Shown here: piece after piece, positions 22,773 through 35,204 of the stretch
Position numbering within the stretch: the stretch's first letter is position 1
Layout of the letters: each line of letters starts with the position of its first letter
Assembly (NCBI GenBank): GCA_951799425.1
Contig: OX637394.1
Span: 39,325,001 to 39,389,000 of the forward strand
Length of the DNA: 64,000 bases
Direction: 5' to 3'
DNA from: Ilex aquifolium
Lineage: Eukaryota > Streptophyta > Magnoliopsida > Aquifoliales > Aquifoliaceae
Made by a program: the position numbers and the translations under genes
The notes under the pieces: model-generated
Seen by the model: only the letters and a program-made list of their open reading frames with translations
Told to the model about the DNA's origin: nothing
Database searches by the model: none

Positions 22773-24095
22773 TCTATATAATAAAGTATAATACAATTCA
22801 AATCTCAAAAAATAAACAAAATGACTTTTGCTATTCGCGGTTGAGATCGCTTTAAATTTTACTTTAAAATTAATTTAACGGCTAATATTAACACCCCAAA
22901 TTCAATAGGAAAAATAGGCCCCTAAAAGTGTATTTAGAGTAACTTTTTAAAAGTACTTTTAGGAATTATTTCTCATAAGTACTTTACAGAAAAAAATAGT
23001 GTTTGAAACCGTCCACCCCCACCCCTATCACCATCGCCGCCGCCACCATCACTATCGCCACCCTACCATACCCACCACCACTATCATCGTCGTTGACACC
23101 ACCTTACCACCACCATCACCACTTTCATTGCCCCACCACCACCATAACCACTACCACCACCACTTTCACCGCCCCATCACCACTGCTGTCGTACCTTACT
23201 ACTACCGCTACTGTCCCACCATCACCCCTACCACCCCCATGACCATCACAACTACCATCACCATCGCCAACCCACCCCCACCATCGCCACTGCCCCACTT
23301 CCACCCCCACCTCACCCTCACTGTCCCACCATCACCACCGATTGCTACCCTCGTCGTCCATGGCCACCACCACCCACCACCACCATCGTCATTTTATTCT
23401 TATATTTATTACCATTACCACCATCATCCCACTACCACGGTCGCCCACTGTCAGCACCCACCACCACCCATTGTCCCCCACCATCGCCACTAGCCACTGT
23501 CACCTACCCCACCACACCTACTACCACCAACCACCATCATCTGTCATCACCCACCTCTGCAGCCACTCACCGTCACCTACCCCCACCATACTTACCACCA
23601 CCGTCATTCGCCACCACCCATTACACTGTCGACTAGAAGCACCCATCGTCGCCCACAACCACCATCATCACATCCCACTACCACCGTTGTCGTCTCACCA
23701 CCACCGTTGTCCACCACCACCCGCACCCACCACCACCACCGTTGCCACCCACGACTGTCATTACCATCATCGTCACTCAAACCCACTACCACTATCACCA
23801 TTGCCACCCACGATTGTCATTACCATCATCGTCACTCAAAATTCACTACCACTATCACAATTGCCACCCACGGCTGCTACCACCACCATGGTCGTAGCCT
23901 TACCCATCACAACCATCACCGTCTCCTATCATCACAACTGTCGTCCACCTCCACTACCACCGCTCACCCCCACTACAATCGGTGCTTAAATTTTTTTATC
24001 TCTTCTCTATGTTTGTGATTTGATTTTAGGTGTAAATACAAATATGCTGACCATTTTTTTATTACTCCGTGCCTTCAGGCACGGGAAATAACTAG
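22773..24095 (+). mobile_element. Non-autonomous Helitron H1 with long triplet array
   Basis: The 5' end is TCTATATAATAAAG after a host A. The 3' end has a GTGCCTTCAGGCAC hairpin (24069-24082), nine bases, then CTAG (24092-24095), followed by a host T. TC...hairpin...CTAG inserted between A and T is the Helitron signature. The interior carries conserved flanks around about 1 kb of degenerate CCA/CCG/TCA triplets (about 22999-23985). Long His/Pro/Thr-rich frames there come from the triplets and are not genes. No Rep/helicase is present. Confidence 0.88.
22999..23985 (+). repeat. Degenerate CCA-type triplet array in Helitron H1
   Basis: Nearly all sequence is CCA, CCG, TCA, TCG and CAC triplets with substitutions. 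It includes a roughly 60-bp near-duplication (about 23750-23810 against 23810-23870). It is the longest of five such arrays in the window. Confidence 0.85.
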
Positions 24096-24812
24096 TTTGT
24101 AAATATGGTGAAAAGGTTTCTCAAACCTCCTCCCTTCGAATTTGTTTGTTTTATATATATAGATACATTACAATTAACAATTTGAATTACACATATAATA
24201 AATTACAATAACGGTTGAGATTAATTTTATTTCCATTCAATTTTATCTAACGATAAAAAATTAATTTTAAAAATATATTTTTGTCCAAGAATATAATATT
24301 CTTTGCGCAGTGTCAGACAATCCCATAAATCCACGCATACTTTTCTATTTTATTTTATCTCTATTCATTTTAATTTTTTTAAAAATAAATTATTATTTAA
24401 AATATAAATGATGCACGATCAAAGTTTAATTTTTTGTATTCCCAAGTGTATTCTAACACAAAAATTATTCCTAATCTATTTAATAAGATAGCTAGTATTT
24501 TAAATTTTTTTCCGCCAATTGTTATCATATCACTCATTTCTATCACGAGTTGAATCATTTAATTTTTTAATCATTTTGTGGCTCAAAATAAATTTTATTT
24601 CAAACATTGTTTATATACCATAATATACCCATACTGATTTTTTTAAGGTAATATATTTTTAAAAATTTTTGTTGATTTTTTTAAAAGGATAATGGATATA
24701 AATTAATTTTAAATTATTTAATTAAAAATTTTAATATTTAATATAATAAGATCAATTTTTTAAGTGCTCGAATTTTATATTTTATCGTATCTTCAGATAC
24801 AGATTATAATTA
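24096..24812. other. AT-rich spacer between Helitrons H1 and H2
   Basis: Very AT-rich DNA without a supported gene, RNA or clear repeat boundary. Confidence 0.5.
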
Positions 24813-25588
24813 TCTATATAATAAAATAGCTTACAATTCAAATTTCAAAAGATAAACAAAATGACTTTTGTTTTTCGCGGTTCAAGTCGCTTTAAATTTT
24901 ACTTTAAAGTTAATCTAACGGTTAATATTAATACCATAAATTTAATAGGAAAAATAGGCCCCTAAGGGTGTGTTTGGAGTGACTTTTTAAAACTATTTTT
25001 AGAAATTATTTTTCATAAGTACTTAAAAAAAGAAAAATAGTGTTTGAAACCGTCTCACCACTACTTCTACCAACACCACCACCGCCACCACTGCCACTGC
25101 CACCACCACCGCCATCGTCGTCGACATCACCACCGTCGCCATCGCCATCGCCATCGCCACCACCACCACCGCTGCCGTCGCCGCCACAACCACCACCATT
25201 GTTGCCGTCGTCATCGCCGCCACCATCACCACCACCATCATCACTGCCGCCGTTGTCGTCGTCGCCGCCACCACCACCACCATCGCCATCGTCGCCACCA
25301 CCACCATCGCCGCCATCGCCATTGCCGTCACCGCCACAGCTGTCACCATCACTACCGCTGCCACCACCACCACTGTCGCCACCGCCGCCACCACGGTCAT
25401 CGTCACCCACCACAACCATCACCATCACCATCTCCTACCACCACCACCTCTCACCCTCACTACAACCGATACTTAAATTCATTTATCTCTCCTTTATGTT
25501 TGTGATTTGATTTTAGATATGGATACAAATATGTTTATTGTTTACCATTTTTTATTACTCTGTGCCTTTAGGCACATACAATAACTAG
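24813..25588 (+). mobile_element. Non-autonomous Helitron H2
   Basis: Same family as H1: 5' TCTATATAATAAA after A, a 3' hairpin GTGCCTTTAGGCAC (25562-25575), then CTAG (25585-25588) before T. It contains about 400 bp of CCA/CCG/TCG triplets (about 25050-25450) between the conserved flanks. No gene is inside. Confidence 0.88.
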
Positions 25589-26165
25589 TAAGTCTATAAA
25601 AGAGGATGATGATCTCATCTTCCTTACTCGTAATTGTAATATTAAATTATGAATATGGTAGCAATAACTAATAGATTATGTGTAGTGATTAATAAAGAAC
25701 TCAAACTTACACCTTCTAGAGATTACATTTAAATTAGAGGGAGAGCTTCATTTTCTATTTTAAAAGATTTTAAAATTTTATTTTATACCATTAAAAATTA
25801 AAATTTTTATATTATACCCTAAATATATCAAAATTGTTATAATATAACTTTTCCTTTTTGTTAGTTTGTCTGTCAGTGTCATTGAATTGACTTTTGATGG
25901 AAAAAATAATAAAAACTAATAAAAAGACTACACTGCAACACTTTTAATTAATTAAGGGTATAATATAAAAAAAATAATCTTTGAAGGTATAAAAGTGCAA
26001 ATAGTCCTAAATTAAATGAAACAACCTCCCCCACCGAAACCGACGTTACACTTTGTGAAGCCCCATTTATGTCTATGCAGACATGGCAAAAAATGATTGG
26101 ACAGTGATAGATAAACCGTAGGGTGAGCCGTACCCGATAAAATTTTCCACAACTGCTCACGAGAA
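25589..26165. other. Upstream region of the UBTD gene
   Basis: AT-rich DNA holding an imperfect inverted pair (about 25770-25850 with 25950-26000, sharing a TATTATACCCT-like core) that may be a worn MITE. No gene is seen. The promoter of the gene at 26426 must lie here or in the CT-rich stretch at 26200-26224. Confidence 0.35.
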
Positions 26166-26425
26166 TGAAACATGACAGCCAACCCACTACTCTACTTTCT
26201 CTCTCTACTCTCTCTCTCTCTCTTCACGAACTTGGAGCAAACCAAATCTAATTTGACCTCCCTATTGATTTCTCCATCGAACTTTCATGCAATTTTTCCG
26301 GAGAATTCGACAGGAAATTTTAGTGAACCGAAGCACCTGAGTCCACAGAATATAAGTAAGGCTTGAGCTATGAATTTCTGAGCTTATTTTTGTGTGCCTT
26401 TGGTTTGTGTGTAAAGAGTAGCAGA

Positions 26426-26643
26426 ATGGGTTGTGCTGGATCGTCGCGGAGTAAAGAAGACGGTAACGTCCACTTAGTACCACTATCTTCTTTCTTTCCT
26501 CTTTTCAATTGATAATCTCAGCTCTTTAATTTGCTGAAGTTGTTGAGTTTGATTTTGCTCTTCTTTACCTTACAAAAATCTGTTTTGATTCTTTAAATTC
26601 TTCGCAAATTTCAACACTGTTGCTCTCTCTCTCTCTCTCTAAG

Positions 26644-26686
<43 letters not shown>

Positions 26687-29600
26687 ACTTGTATATATAG
26701 GTGTGCGTATGTGTGTGTATGTGTCAAGCTATTTATCTGTATTGGATTGGATGTTGTTTGGGAGATTGAGAGGTTTGCTTCAATTCATAGGCGTGGAATT
26801 GCTTTATACGTACGTATGTATATCATGCTGGCTTCTTTTCGAATTATATTCCTTGGATTGTTACTGTAGATTATTGTTTCAGTATTTGGTGGCCCCAGTC
26901 AGGATTAGCTGGCTGGATTTGAATTCTGTCTGATATCGGAACGAAATTCCGGTTAAAATTGATTGCCGGAAAAATTGTAAAAGTTTGTCTGTTAAAATCT
27001 AATGGGGAATTTGGAGCCATGAATTTCGTTGAATTAACCCATAAATAAGAAATGTTAATTCAATTAATTTAAGAGAAGATGGCCTGTTCTAAATTTCGTA
27101 ATTCTTTTCAATTCATATAAAACTAGAGACAATATTTTTCAGATGGTTAATTGAATTTGGAAAATAACTTGGGATCAAAATATATTTTCATGTGAAATGC
27201 AGGATTAGGCCCTAATTCAGTGTAGCGGATAGGATTATAGATCTATGATTTGGTCAAGCCTAGTTCTAAGTGTTTTTTTGGCTATTTTTTGTCTGCCTGG
27301 CGAGCGGTAGATTTTACACCACTTTGTAATGCCATCTATATTTTTGGTATCTCTTATTTTTGGGTTAGGATATTTTGTGCTTTCCTACCATTTTGACGGA
27401 GAAACTCTTAAATAACTGTTGGCTCTTTTTGGGAGGGTTCTTTAAGGCACTTCTATGTGATCTAATTGTTGCCATTTCAGCATTAACTAAAGGAAATAAT
27501 TGACAGGGGCTAGACTTTGGTAGGGAGGACTACGGTTCGATCCCCCGCAAGCGAGTTTAAAACCTTAACCCCAGGACCCGCTCCGATACCGGTTTAGTCG
27601 GCCCAGTGGGTTCGGATACCGGTAGGCTGGACCAAAAAAAAATAAAGGAAATAATTTACCATCTGGTCAACCAAGCATACGAGAAGTCTATACAATCATG
27701 AAGTTTCGAATTGACTTTTGTTTATCTCATTATCAAATGTTTTACTTACCATCTTAAGAGTTTGATTGTAGTTAAATGGACAATTTTATCAAGCCAAATT
27801 CATTCATTGTTCACTTGACAAAAATTAATCTCTCTCCCCTACTGATAAGTCCCAATACACAACCATTGTATTCTTTGAATACTCATTTCTGTTCAGCCTA
27901 TGCTTAATTTTGCTGATTGTTTGAAGTCGTGTTAAGAAAATTTCCAGTGGAAAATTAAAATTGTGAGATGAAAAATCTAGGACCATTTTTTTCCCGGTTT
28001 CCCTCTATGTCTATGTTCTTAGCCCTGATTTTTTTGAGTCTGTCTTTCTCTCTGCCTCCATTTTCATTCTTTGTGAAGAACTCAACCAGAGAAGAACTCA
28101 ACCAGTGATAACTCAGGATTGCAAAGCCATAGGGGGCAAGGAAGGACAGTATGAAAGACATTTCTTTTCCTCTACATTCTGTGTACTGTCCAGCCTCCCT
28201 GTGTTCGTCAGCCCTGTTGAATTTTTACACAATCCAGTTCATATAGAAGTGCTACTCTTTATATATATGCTGTTATCTGTACACTACTGTAATGGGGACT
28301 TCTTTCTTATTACAGGGACTGTTAAAAAGATTCGAAAGCCAAAACCTTGGAAGCATCCACAGCCAATAACTAAAAGTCAGCTTACGCAACTGCGGGATGA
28401 GTTCTGGGACACTGCTCCTCACTATGGTGGCAGGAAAGGTAGGGATTACCACAACTTTGTCATGCAGAAACTCTAAACTCTACAATGGAAGTCAGAGTTG
28501 TAGGCTAATTTGGTCCCTTTTTGTATTTTTGTTTTTTCGATATGTAAGTTGGCACTTGGCACTCTTAACATTTATTTGCGACTGCCCTATTCTCTGACTA
28601 CCACTACCACTACCACTGGTCAAGTCAAGTGTTGCCCAAATCTTTTCCTAGACAAAGTATATAAAGAATGTGTGTTCGTTGTACATTGTTACTTTTGCTG
28701 TTTTCCCTCTCTTACTTTTAAGTTTTAAGTGCTGTAACTTTGTCAGAGCTTCAGTAGTTTATTTACTTGACCAGATTCTGATGAACTTGATACTCAAAAC
28801 TGCTGATAGTTGAAGTTAGTTAAAACATGTTTGTGCTATACTTAAACTGCTAGTTGCTCCTAAATACCCTGCACAACTAAAAGGATATGTTGTCCTGGAG
28901 TAAATGAGGCAAATGATTGATTTCTCCAGAAAATGGAACATCTTAAGCCTTGATTGTAGTTAGAGTTTGAGGTTGGATATATGAGGGTAAAATGGGAAAA
29001 TAATTTGAATCCATATATACCGAACCCACAGAAAAACCAAAGCATTACATCCCAGGGCCCATGCATCTCTCCACCATCACATGTGAAAAATAGCAGTTAG
29101 TAGTTGCTGAACAAATGTCTCCTTCCAAGTAGGACTCTTTCCAGTGTGCACAAAATTGGGCTTGAAATACATTTCCTCCATTTTGAGGCTTTTAGGTTTG
29201 TTATAAATTCATGTCATGTCAGCTCACATGGCACATGGACAGGTGGTAATATTTTATTCTCCATGTCTGATCATTGTTCATTATTTGTCCTGCAATTATA
29301 GCGTACCTAATATGTCCTTTTTTCCTGGTTTCACATGCATTACGTGTGCCACATCCTCTAGTATACTGTAATCTGAATGTAAATGATATTTGCCTTGCCT
29401 TAGAAATTTGGGATGCACTTCGTGCTGCTGCTGAAGCTGATCTAACCCTTGCTCAAGCAATTGTGGACAGTGCCGGGGTTATCATCCAAAGTGCTGATTT
29501 GACGATATGCTATGATGAGAGGGGTAAACCATCTTCTGCCCTTTTATCTGATTGAATCCAACCCCGAATAAGAACCCTTGGTAAGAATTTATCGGCTGCA

Positions 29601-29819
29601 GAATTACTTTCTGCTGGAAGGTTCTGCATGCCAACAATTTTTTATCCCTAGTTCTCTTCCTTAATGTCTTGATTAAGGGAAGCAGTTGTTAATACCTCTT
29701 AAGTTGTTTTTTGTGCTCAGTTCTGTCTAAGTTCCTTTGAAAACCTTATTGCAGGTGCAAAATATGAACTACCAAAGTATGTGTTGACTGAGCCTACAAA
29801 CTTGATAAGGGACAGTTGA
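26426..29819 (+). CDS. UBTD1/2-like ubiquitin-domain-containing protein, four exons
   Basis: Exons are 26426-26462, 28316-28438, 29404-29523 and 29755-29819; all introns are GT...AG and the phases fit. The product is 114 aa. It starts MGCAGSS, and the Gly-Cys N-terminus could be myristoylated or palmitoylated. Next comes a basic stretch (KKIRKPKPWKHPQPITKSQL), then EFWDTAPHYGGRKEIWDAL, then AEADLTLAQAIVDSAG and a CYDERGAKYELPKYVL end. This is the N-terminal DC-UbP/UBTD domain, which in animals binds ubiquitin-pathway enzymes; the plant form lacks the C-terminal ubiquitin-like domain. Its role in plants is not established. Intron 1 (1.85 kb) carries a SINE and simple repeats. Its neighbours are unrelated. 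Confidence 0.93.
26622..26686. repeat. Compound microsatellite (CT)n(TA)n(TG)n
   Basis: A CT run, a TA run and a TG run follow each other in intron 1 of the UBTD gene. The small Cys/Val-rich frames across it are artefacts. Confidence 0.9.
27502..27642 (+). mobile_element. tRNA-derived SINE in UBTD intron 1
   Basis: A 141-bp insertion carries a pol III box B (GGTTCGATCCC at 27534-27544) and an A-rich tail. It is flanked by a perfect 14-bp duplication, TAAAGGAAATAATT, at 27488-27501 and 27643-27656. That long duplication and the tail show LINE-mediated retroposition. It inserted in sense with the gene and away from splice sites. Confidence 0.9.
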
Positions 29820-30485
29820 AAACAGAACAGAGCTTAACATACTTGCAGCATTTTGATGTATAGCATTGTATATTATCCTCTTTAAAGCTTTCAAACAAGT
29901 CTGATTTACGTTGTGAGTGCATTTTAACTGAGCCACTTTTGATTGCTGGAAGCTTCTGTAGTACTGAACATACAGGAATGTCTCTGTTTTTCTCTTATAA
30001 AACATTGAAGCTTGTCGGGAAGTGCATGGTGCATGATTGTTCTAGGGCTTCAGCTAGTGTTATGTTATTGACTATTTTCTCAATTTGGTTTATTATTTTC
30101 TGAGTTTTATCATTTAGGACTGCAATGGCTGGCTGTTCTTTGAAATTTCAGCTCTCACTGTTAAATGTTAGCTCCACTGTTAAATGTTATCTGCTTGGAC
30201 TAGCGGCATGCTTGATGTGTAGTTTATGTTAATAAGCCTGCAGGTGAACCCACACAAGGTGGTTCAGGGGTTGAACCAGAGGTGAGATGTAAACCTGCAT
30301 GTTTTTGAGTGAGTCACAGACCCGCATGCATGTCTTCACAAACGCCTCACCAAGCTGTGTGAGACTGGATTACAATAATTCACCCCCTAGGGCTACGAGC
30401 TGCTGATCCGGGTTGCACAGACTATGTGGCCTGGCCTTCACACTGCGAGAGTCGTCGACTCTGCTTCTGTGACCCTGTTGCTGTT

Positions 30486-30526
<41 letters not shown>

Positions 30527-30652
30527 AGTATTGCCTTTTATTTCTGGTGTAATTTTATTCTGCAATTCTATCATATCTGAAACTGCGTCCCTAGCGCATA
30601 ATCCTATATCTTTGAAGCAATCCTCACCAGAAAACCAATGCTCTTAAGATTG
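29820..30652. other. 3' flank of UBTD gene
   Basis: The 3' untranslated region and spacer are here. A GA microsatellite lies at about 30488-30522. No second gene is supported. Confidence 0.45.
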
Positions 30653-30830
30653 TTATGTTTGCTGGTATCCTGCTTGAGGGCCAAAAATATATGTATGCTT
30701 TGTAACGTAATTAGCCCCTTGAAAATGAAAAGTAATGCTTGCAAATTCTTGAAAACCTTGAGTCAAGTTATAGCAAAGCTCCAGATTGAATCTCTTCCCA
30801 TCTAATTCTCTTCGGTTTACGTGAATAATA
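30653..30830 (-). pseudogene. Aspartic protease C-terminal fragment
   Basis: On the minus strand this contains ELCYNLTQGFQEFASITFHF and a PQAGY motif. It closely parallels residues of the intact protease at 33502-34812, which has ELCYNLTRGFQDFASITFHF. Only about 55 residues remain. Upstream sequence stops where a MITE begins at 30831. It is a relic of a tandem paralogue of the protease gene. Confidence 0.85.
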
Positions 30831-30980
30831 GAGTAATGCAATTTGGACTTAAAAATTTGACCTAATTTACTAACATAATGATATGACTTCATAAGAATTA
30901 TTGAATAAATACCAAATTTTAATGTTTAATGGAATCTAGTGTCAATTCAAAGGTCAAACTAAATTATGTCAACAAATAAA
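30831..30980. mobile_element. MITE, GAGTAAT family, copy M1
   Basis: It starts GAGTAATGC and contains the family core (a GACCTAATTTACTAACATAATG segment, then TTCAAAGGTCAA...AATTATGTCAACAAA). It is shared with copies at 53925 and 59971. The right terminal repeat is eroded. It abuts the protease relic. Confidence 0.65.
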
Positions 30981-33501
30981 ATTGGTGGAGCTCTGGTGTC
31001 CACGATGAAACCACCATTTTTAATAGAAAAGAAATCCCGATCGTCATGGATCGAAAATTGTTCCATTTTTAATTGTTCCATTTTTAACTTGTGATTTTTA
31101 GATTTTTAATGTTATGGATTGGATCATGGATCCAAATTATTGTAATAAAAATTTTGATTGGATTTAATTTTTTAGGGCTTAAATTTTTTTGGATTTATAT
31201 TTTTTTGTGGACAAGTAATGTACTTACAATTATGGGGCCCAGACTTGTAAAGAGGTATACGAAATTAGAGTTATTTGTCAAAAAATACATAACTCTTAAT
31301 GTGAAGTCGTTAAATCCTTATTTTTAAAACTTAATTGTGTCAAAGTACACAATTTAACTTTTTGTTATTTTCTTCTTTTAATATATTTGTCATCCCTTAA
31401 ATTATGCATATTTATTTTGGCAATTATTTAGATTTTTGATTTTGTTTTATTGTATTAAAGATTTCCTAATATAATACAAAAATTATATTATCACAAGATT
31501 TGCATATAACGTTGATTGTGTATATCTCTGTCATTTTGAATTTTAATTTTTTTTGTCATTATCGTTGTCAGTAAACAACTCTCTCTTCTTCTTCTCCAAA
31601 TTATCAGCTAACGTTCGGAAAAAACTCAAACCTATTATTTTTATTATTTTCAGACGAATACGTGAAAATTCAAATATATCGTATTTTTTCTTCTACAACG
31701 TTCATATATTATTAGGTTGAACTTATGTTTTCTTTTATTTTTTTTTGTATTTTGTTCGTTCTAAAGACTGTTAGTTGGTTACAAGTTTTTTTTTCTTCAC
31801 AGTTTTCGTATTTGTTTATATTTATTGTGTTGAGTAAACACTTTTTTAGTTAATTTTTGATCTTTCAAATGGTTATTTGTTATTATGAATTTTTTTTTAC
31901 AGTTTTGTTTTTGAATACTGAACACTACAATAATGATTATTGTTTGGATTCTAAATTGTGTTTTCTACTTCTTCTGTATGTTGTTTTCGTGATAGTTTCT
32001 TTGGGACTAATAGATACTATGTATTTGTTCAATTCATAATTATATGGTGTACATAAAATTACTTTATAATTTGAATTCATATGAAATTATAATTTAAAAG
32101 TGTATTAATACAGTGTGACACTAAGGGGTTTATGAAATTAAATGTCTAATTTTTGGACATCTATAATCATAATATCAAATATATGTGATTTACCCCAACA
32201 AAAAATCAACTACAATCACCAATAGAAAAAAAATGTTCAAGAATTATAAGATTATGGTATATTTAAAAAAATTTAAAGTGTACCAATATAGTGTAGTAAA
32301 ACAGTTTATGAGTAATAAAATCTTAGGTTTAAGAATTATACAAAATTTAAAGTGTATCAATACAGTGTAAGAATAATAGAAACTAGGCTTCATACTTCAT
32401 AGTATGACTTCGCAGTATTATATGTGTGTGTGTATATATATATATACATATATACTTTATCAAATTAAATCTAATGTAAAATCAAAATTTTTTGATTTTA
32501 GTACTTTTTAAGATAAAAAAATGGAGAAGATTTATTATGGATTTTGATTTTCCTAAATTTTAAGCTTTTGTTTCATTAGAACTCTTATATATAAAGGAAC
32601 TTATTTACAATAAAAGGGTATTCAAGTATTTCTATGTCTTAAGTGGATTTTTTTACAAAATATTTTTTCCTTTGTACTTTTTGATATTTAAGTCCAATTT
32701 CGTGTACCAGCTTATAAAAGACCCTATTTTTTATACCATTGAGCTGACCCTGGTTCCAATATGGATATGCTAAGTCAATCTGCCCCTTGGCTAAATTTTG
32801 AAGATTGTAAATAGAGATAAACCTGATGCTGATCTTTTTTTTTCTTCCTGGTCTTGAAACCAGAACATGATTTATTGTGAAAATCATAGCATTTATGGTG
32901 TTTTAGAAGAGGAGATCTATGATGATAATGCAGAATCATGGATATCAGAACACACAAACTCTCATAATGGTTCCACAGAACCATGTGTTGTTCTTCGTTT
33001 CATGTGTGCCAAATGTTATTTCAAGGTGAGTGAGGATATTTTATCTCACTTGTCAATCGTCATAGCTTCGAGTCGCGGAAATAGAATCTCCGCATGCCAG
33101 ATTAAGATTATGTCTATCCTTCCTAAACCACACAATGACGGGCATCTTGTGGAACCAACATTCCATATAAGAGTTTTACCTAATTAGCACAGAAAAGTCT
33201 GTGCACCCATTCAACAGAGAATACATTCTGTAAAGTACATGTAACAAGAGACATTCAAGTTGATTATAGGTTCTTGCATTGGTGGATCTTCTGTAGGCAG
33301 CTGGTGTTTGCAAAACTAGTCCTTCAATCCCACCAAATAATTACTTCTATTTTTTATTTTTATTTTTTGACAAAATAACCTTTTTTGCTTAAATTTTTTA
33401 CTTGAAATAAAACTTTAACAAACAGTACCTGAATTGATTTTACTAAGCAGTTCTCTTCTTTTTGAAAATCCATCCCTTACAACAGCAAAAGTTCATGAGG
33501 A
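30981..33501. other. AT-rich intergenic region, no gene supported
   Basis: Contains AT-rich DNA and a (TG)(TA) microsatellite at about 32421-32450. A 106-codon frame at 32867-33187 has no recognisable domain and is not called as a gene. Confidence 0.45.
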
Positions 33502-34812
33502 CTATCCTCCTCTATCCTTTGAGCAATTCTCACTGAAAAACTGCAGTGTATTTGCATTAATATCATAAATAAACCTCTTATCCCACTGCTGCAATGCTCC
33601 CAATACTGTTAGATTTCCTCCCTGTTTCAATGCCACACACATATACCCGGCTTGACGGTCGATTATATAAGTACTTACTGTCACTAAATCAGCCTCTCGA
33701 AAATGGAAAGTAATGCTTGCAAAGTCCTGAAAACCCCGAGTCAAATTATAACAAAGTTCTAGCTTGTATTTCTTGCCATCAATTTTGTCAAGTTTACCAA
33801 AATAATAAATTGCAAACGCCCGAATCACCTGACTATAAGCCTTTCCAGCAATGACACTGAAGGGAGTTCCAGAGTCTATAATGCAAGATGAAAAGAAGCC
33901 ACGAGAAAAATTCAAGCGTCGCGTGCCAACACTGATATCAATCAAGTTTAAGTAGTAAAGGGGGAGGCTTAGATTTACCAATGGGGTTGTCTTGAGGCCT
34001 TGTGCTCTTACAGGAATGTCCTCACCAAATCTTAGGTAGCTATTGCCATTGTGAAAGCAGTAAGAGAAGCGTCCCTGAACTTCACGACGCAGTTGGCTTA
34101 TTAAAGAAACCAGAGACTTGTCCATTCCCAGTGTACCTGAAAAATTGTCAAGCTTCTCCTTTGAGCAGCCAAAGGTCATATTGGGAAAAGGTTTGTAGAC
34201 TTGGTTTTTGAGAGGCATATGAAATGTATCCGAGGAGAGAGTAACTTTAAACTTCCGTTTGGGGCTGAAGGCTCCATTACCATAGGTGAAGCTGCAGATG
34301 CATGGCCCCCTGATGCAGTTGCAATATTTCCGGTTCTTCCTGCAGATAGGATGCTTGCAGGGAAGCTTTGCATAGGTCTTAGAAATTTTCGGGTCAAAAA
34401 GTCTCATTTCCTGGGCAAAAAAGGACTTGGACATGGCACACTGTGTCCAAATAGAAGCACTGCCAGTGTCCATGAGCAAGTTTACTTCTGTGATTGGAAT
34501 ACCAATTTTGAGACTTACAGTATGCTGCAAGTTGTAGCGTTGTACCGGGAACTGGATGTTGTCAGGGTTGATAGTAACCTGAGGAGTTGAAATGGATGCC
34601 AAATAGTCTGACCTTGATTCAGAGAAGCTAACCAACCTTTGAATTTTTTGAAGCTGAGTGAGGTTCCCGGGGTACAAAGGCGATTCCGGTGAGTCCCATG
34701 GGATGAGCTTGAGGCTAAATCCAAAGGGTTCTGGACCTGTACACTGGAGTTGGGTGGAAATTGCAATAAAGTAGAAGAGAATGCTAACTGGAAATGCTTG
34801 GACTTTGGCCAT
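33502..34812 (-). CDS. Nepenthesin-type (A1 family) aspartic protease, secreted
   Basis: An intronless 436-aa frame. I start it at 34812 because the next residues (MAKVQAFPVSILFYFIAIST) form a signal peptide; an upstream ATG at 34893 would add 27 residues and hide it. The pepsin fold has both active-site motifs, DTGSAS (Asp115) and DSGTPF (Asp313). A Cys-rich insert between the lobes (about 151-175) is typical of plant nepenthesins. Expected mature length is normal, and the YGNG flap region is present (about 177-180). Such enzymes cleave proteins in apoplast or vacuole, and the CDR1-like branch acts in defence; the exact role is unknown. A relic of a paralogue lies at 30653-30830. Confidence 0.9.
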   Translation of the reverse strand: MAKVQAFPVSILFYFIAISTQLQCTGPEPFGFSLKLIPWDSPESPLYPGNLTQLQKIQRLVSFSESRSDYLASISTPQVTINPDNIQFPVQRYNLQHTVSLKIGIPITEVNLLMDTGSASIWTQCAMSKSFFAQEMRLFDPKISKTYAKLPCKHPICRKNRKYCNCIRGPCICSFTYGNGAFSPKRKFKVTLSSDTFHMPLKNQVYKPFPNMTFGCSKEKLDNFSGTLGMDKSLVSLISQLRREVQGRFSYCFHNGNSYLRFGEDIPVRAQGLKTTPLVNLSLPLYYLNLIDISVGTRRLNFSRGFFSSCIIDSGTPFSVIAGKAYSQVIRAFAIYYFGKLDKIDGKKYKLELCYNLTRGFQDFASITFHFREADLVTVSTYIIDRQAGYMCVALKQGGNLTVLGALQQWDKRFIYDINANTLQFFSENCSKDRGG

Positions 34813-35204
34813 TTTTTTGGGTGAAGGACAAGCTTGGTAAAGGATTGTTGCATATATGTTAAAAGCCTCTTTGCCAAAAAGTAAAACAAGCAAACGAAGA
34901 GATAAACCTGAATGTGAGACAATTTAATGCACAGATTTAGCACAGGGTGAATAGATAGTATAGTGATTTTTCACACCATCAGTTGGTGGATAAGACTTTG
35001 TGAGTTATGAAGGTACAATCTAGTGCACAAGATTCGTGTCTCTATAAAGTTATTAAAAGTTAAATACAAGTAGGTGCGAAGCCTTTAAAAGCCCAAACAA
35101 GATTCACCTTTTAGCCTCTTGTTACAGAAGTGTTAGGATCCGGTGGTAGTTTGCTCTCTTACTAGAGTAGGTATACGTGGACTCGGGTTGCCTAGGTAGA
35201 TAGA
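34813..35204. other. Upstream region of the aspartic protease gene
   Basis: Presumed promoter and 5' untranslated region; no clear TATA box was assigned and no other gene is seen. Confidence 0.35.

Noticed and set aside
22999..23989. Long His/Pro/Thr-rich open frames on both strands
   Set aside because: They are products of the CCA/CCG triplet array inside Helitron H1. Several frames are open at once and show no conserved domain.
22999..25450. Possible CRISPR or other spaced-repeat array
   Set aside because: The repeats are degenerate triplets without constant repeats and unique spacers, and the genome is a plant.
25006..25510. Gly/Asp-rich and Pro-rich frames
   Set aside because: Same cause, the triplet array of Helitron H2.
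26663..26933. Cys/Val-rich plus-strand frames near the UBTD gene
   Set aside because: They arise from the TG/TA microsatellite in intron 1.
32867..33187. 106-codon frame
   Set aside because: No recognised domain, no signal, no splice context and no paralogue in the window. It is likely a chance frame.
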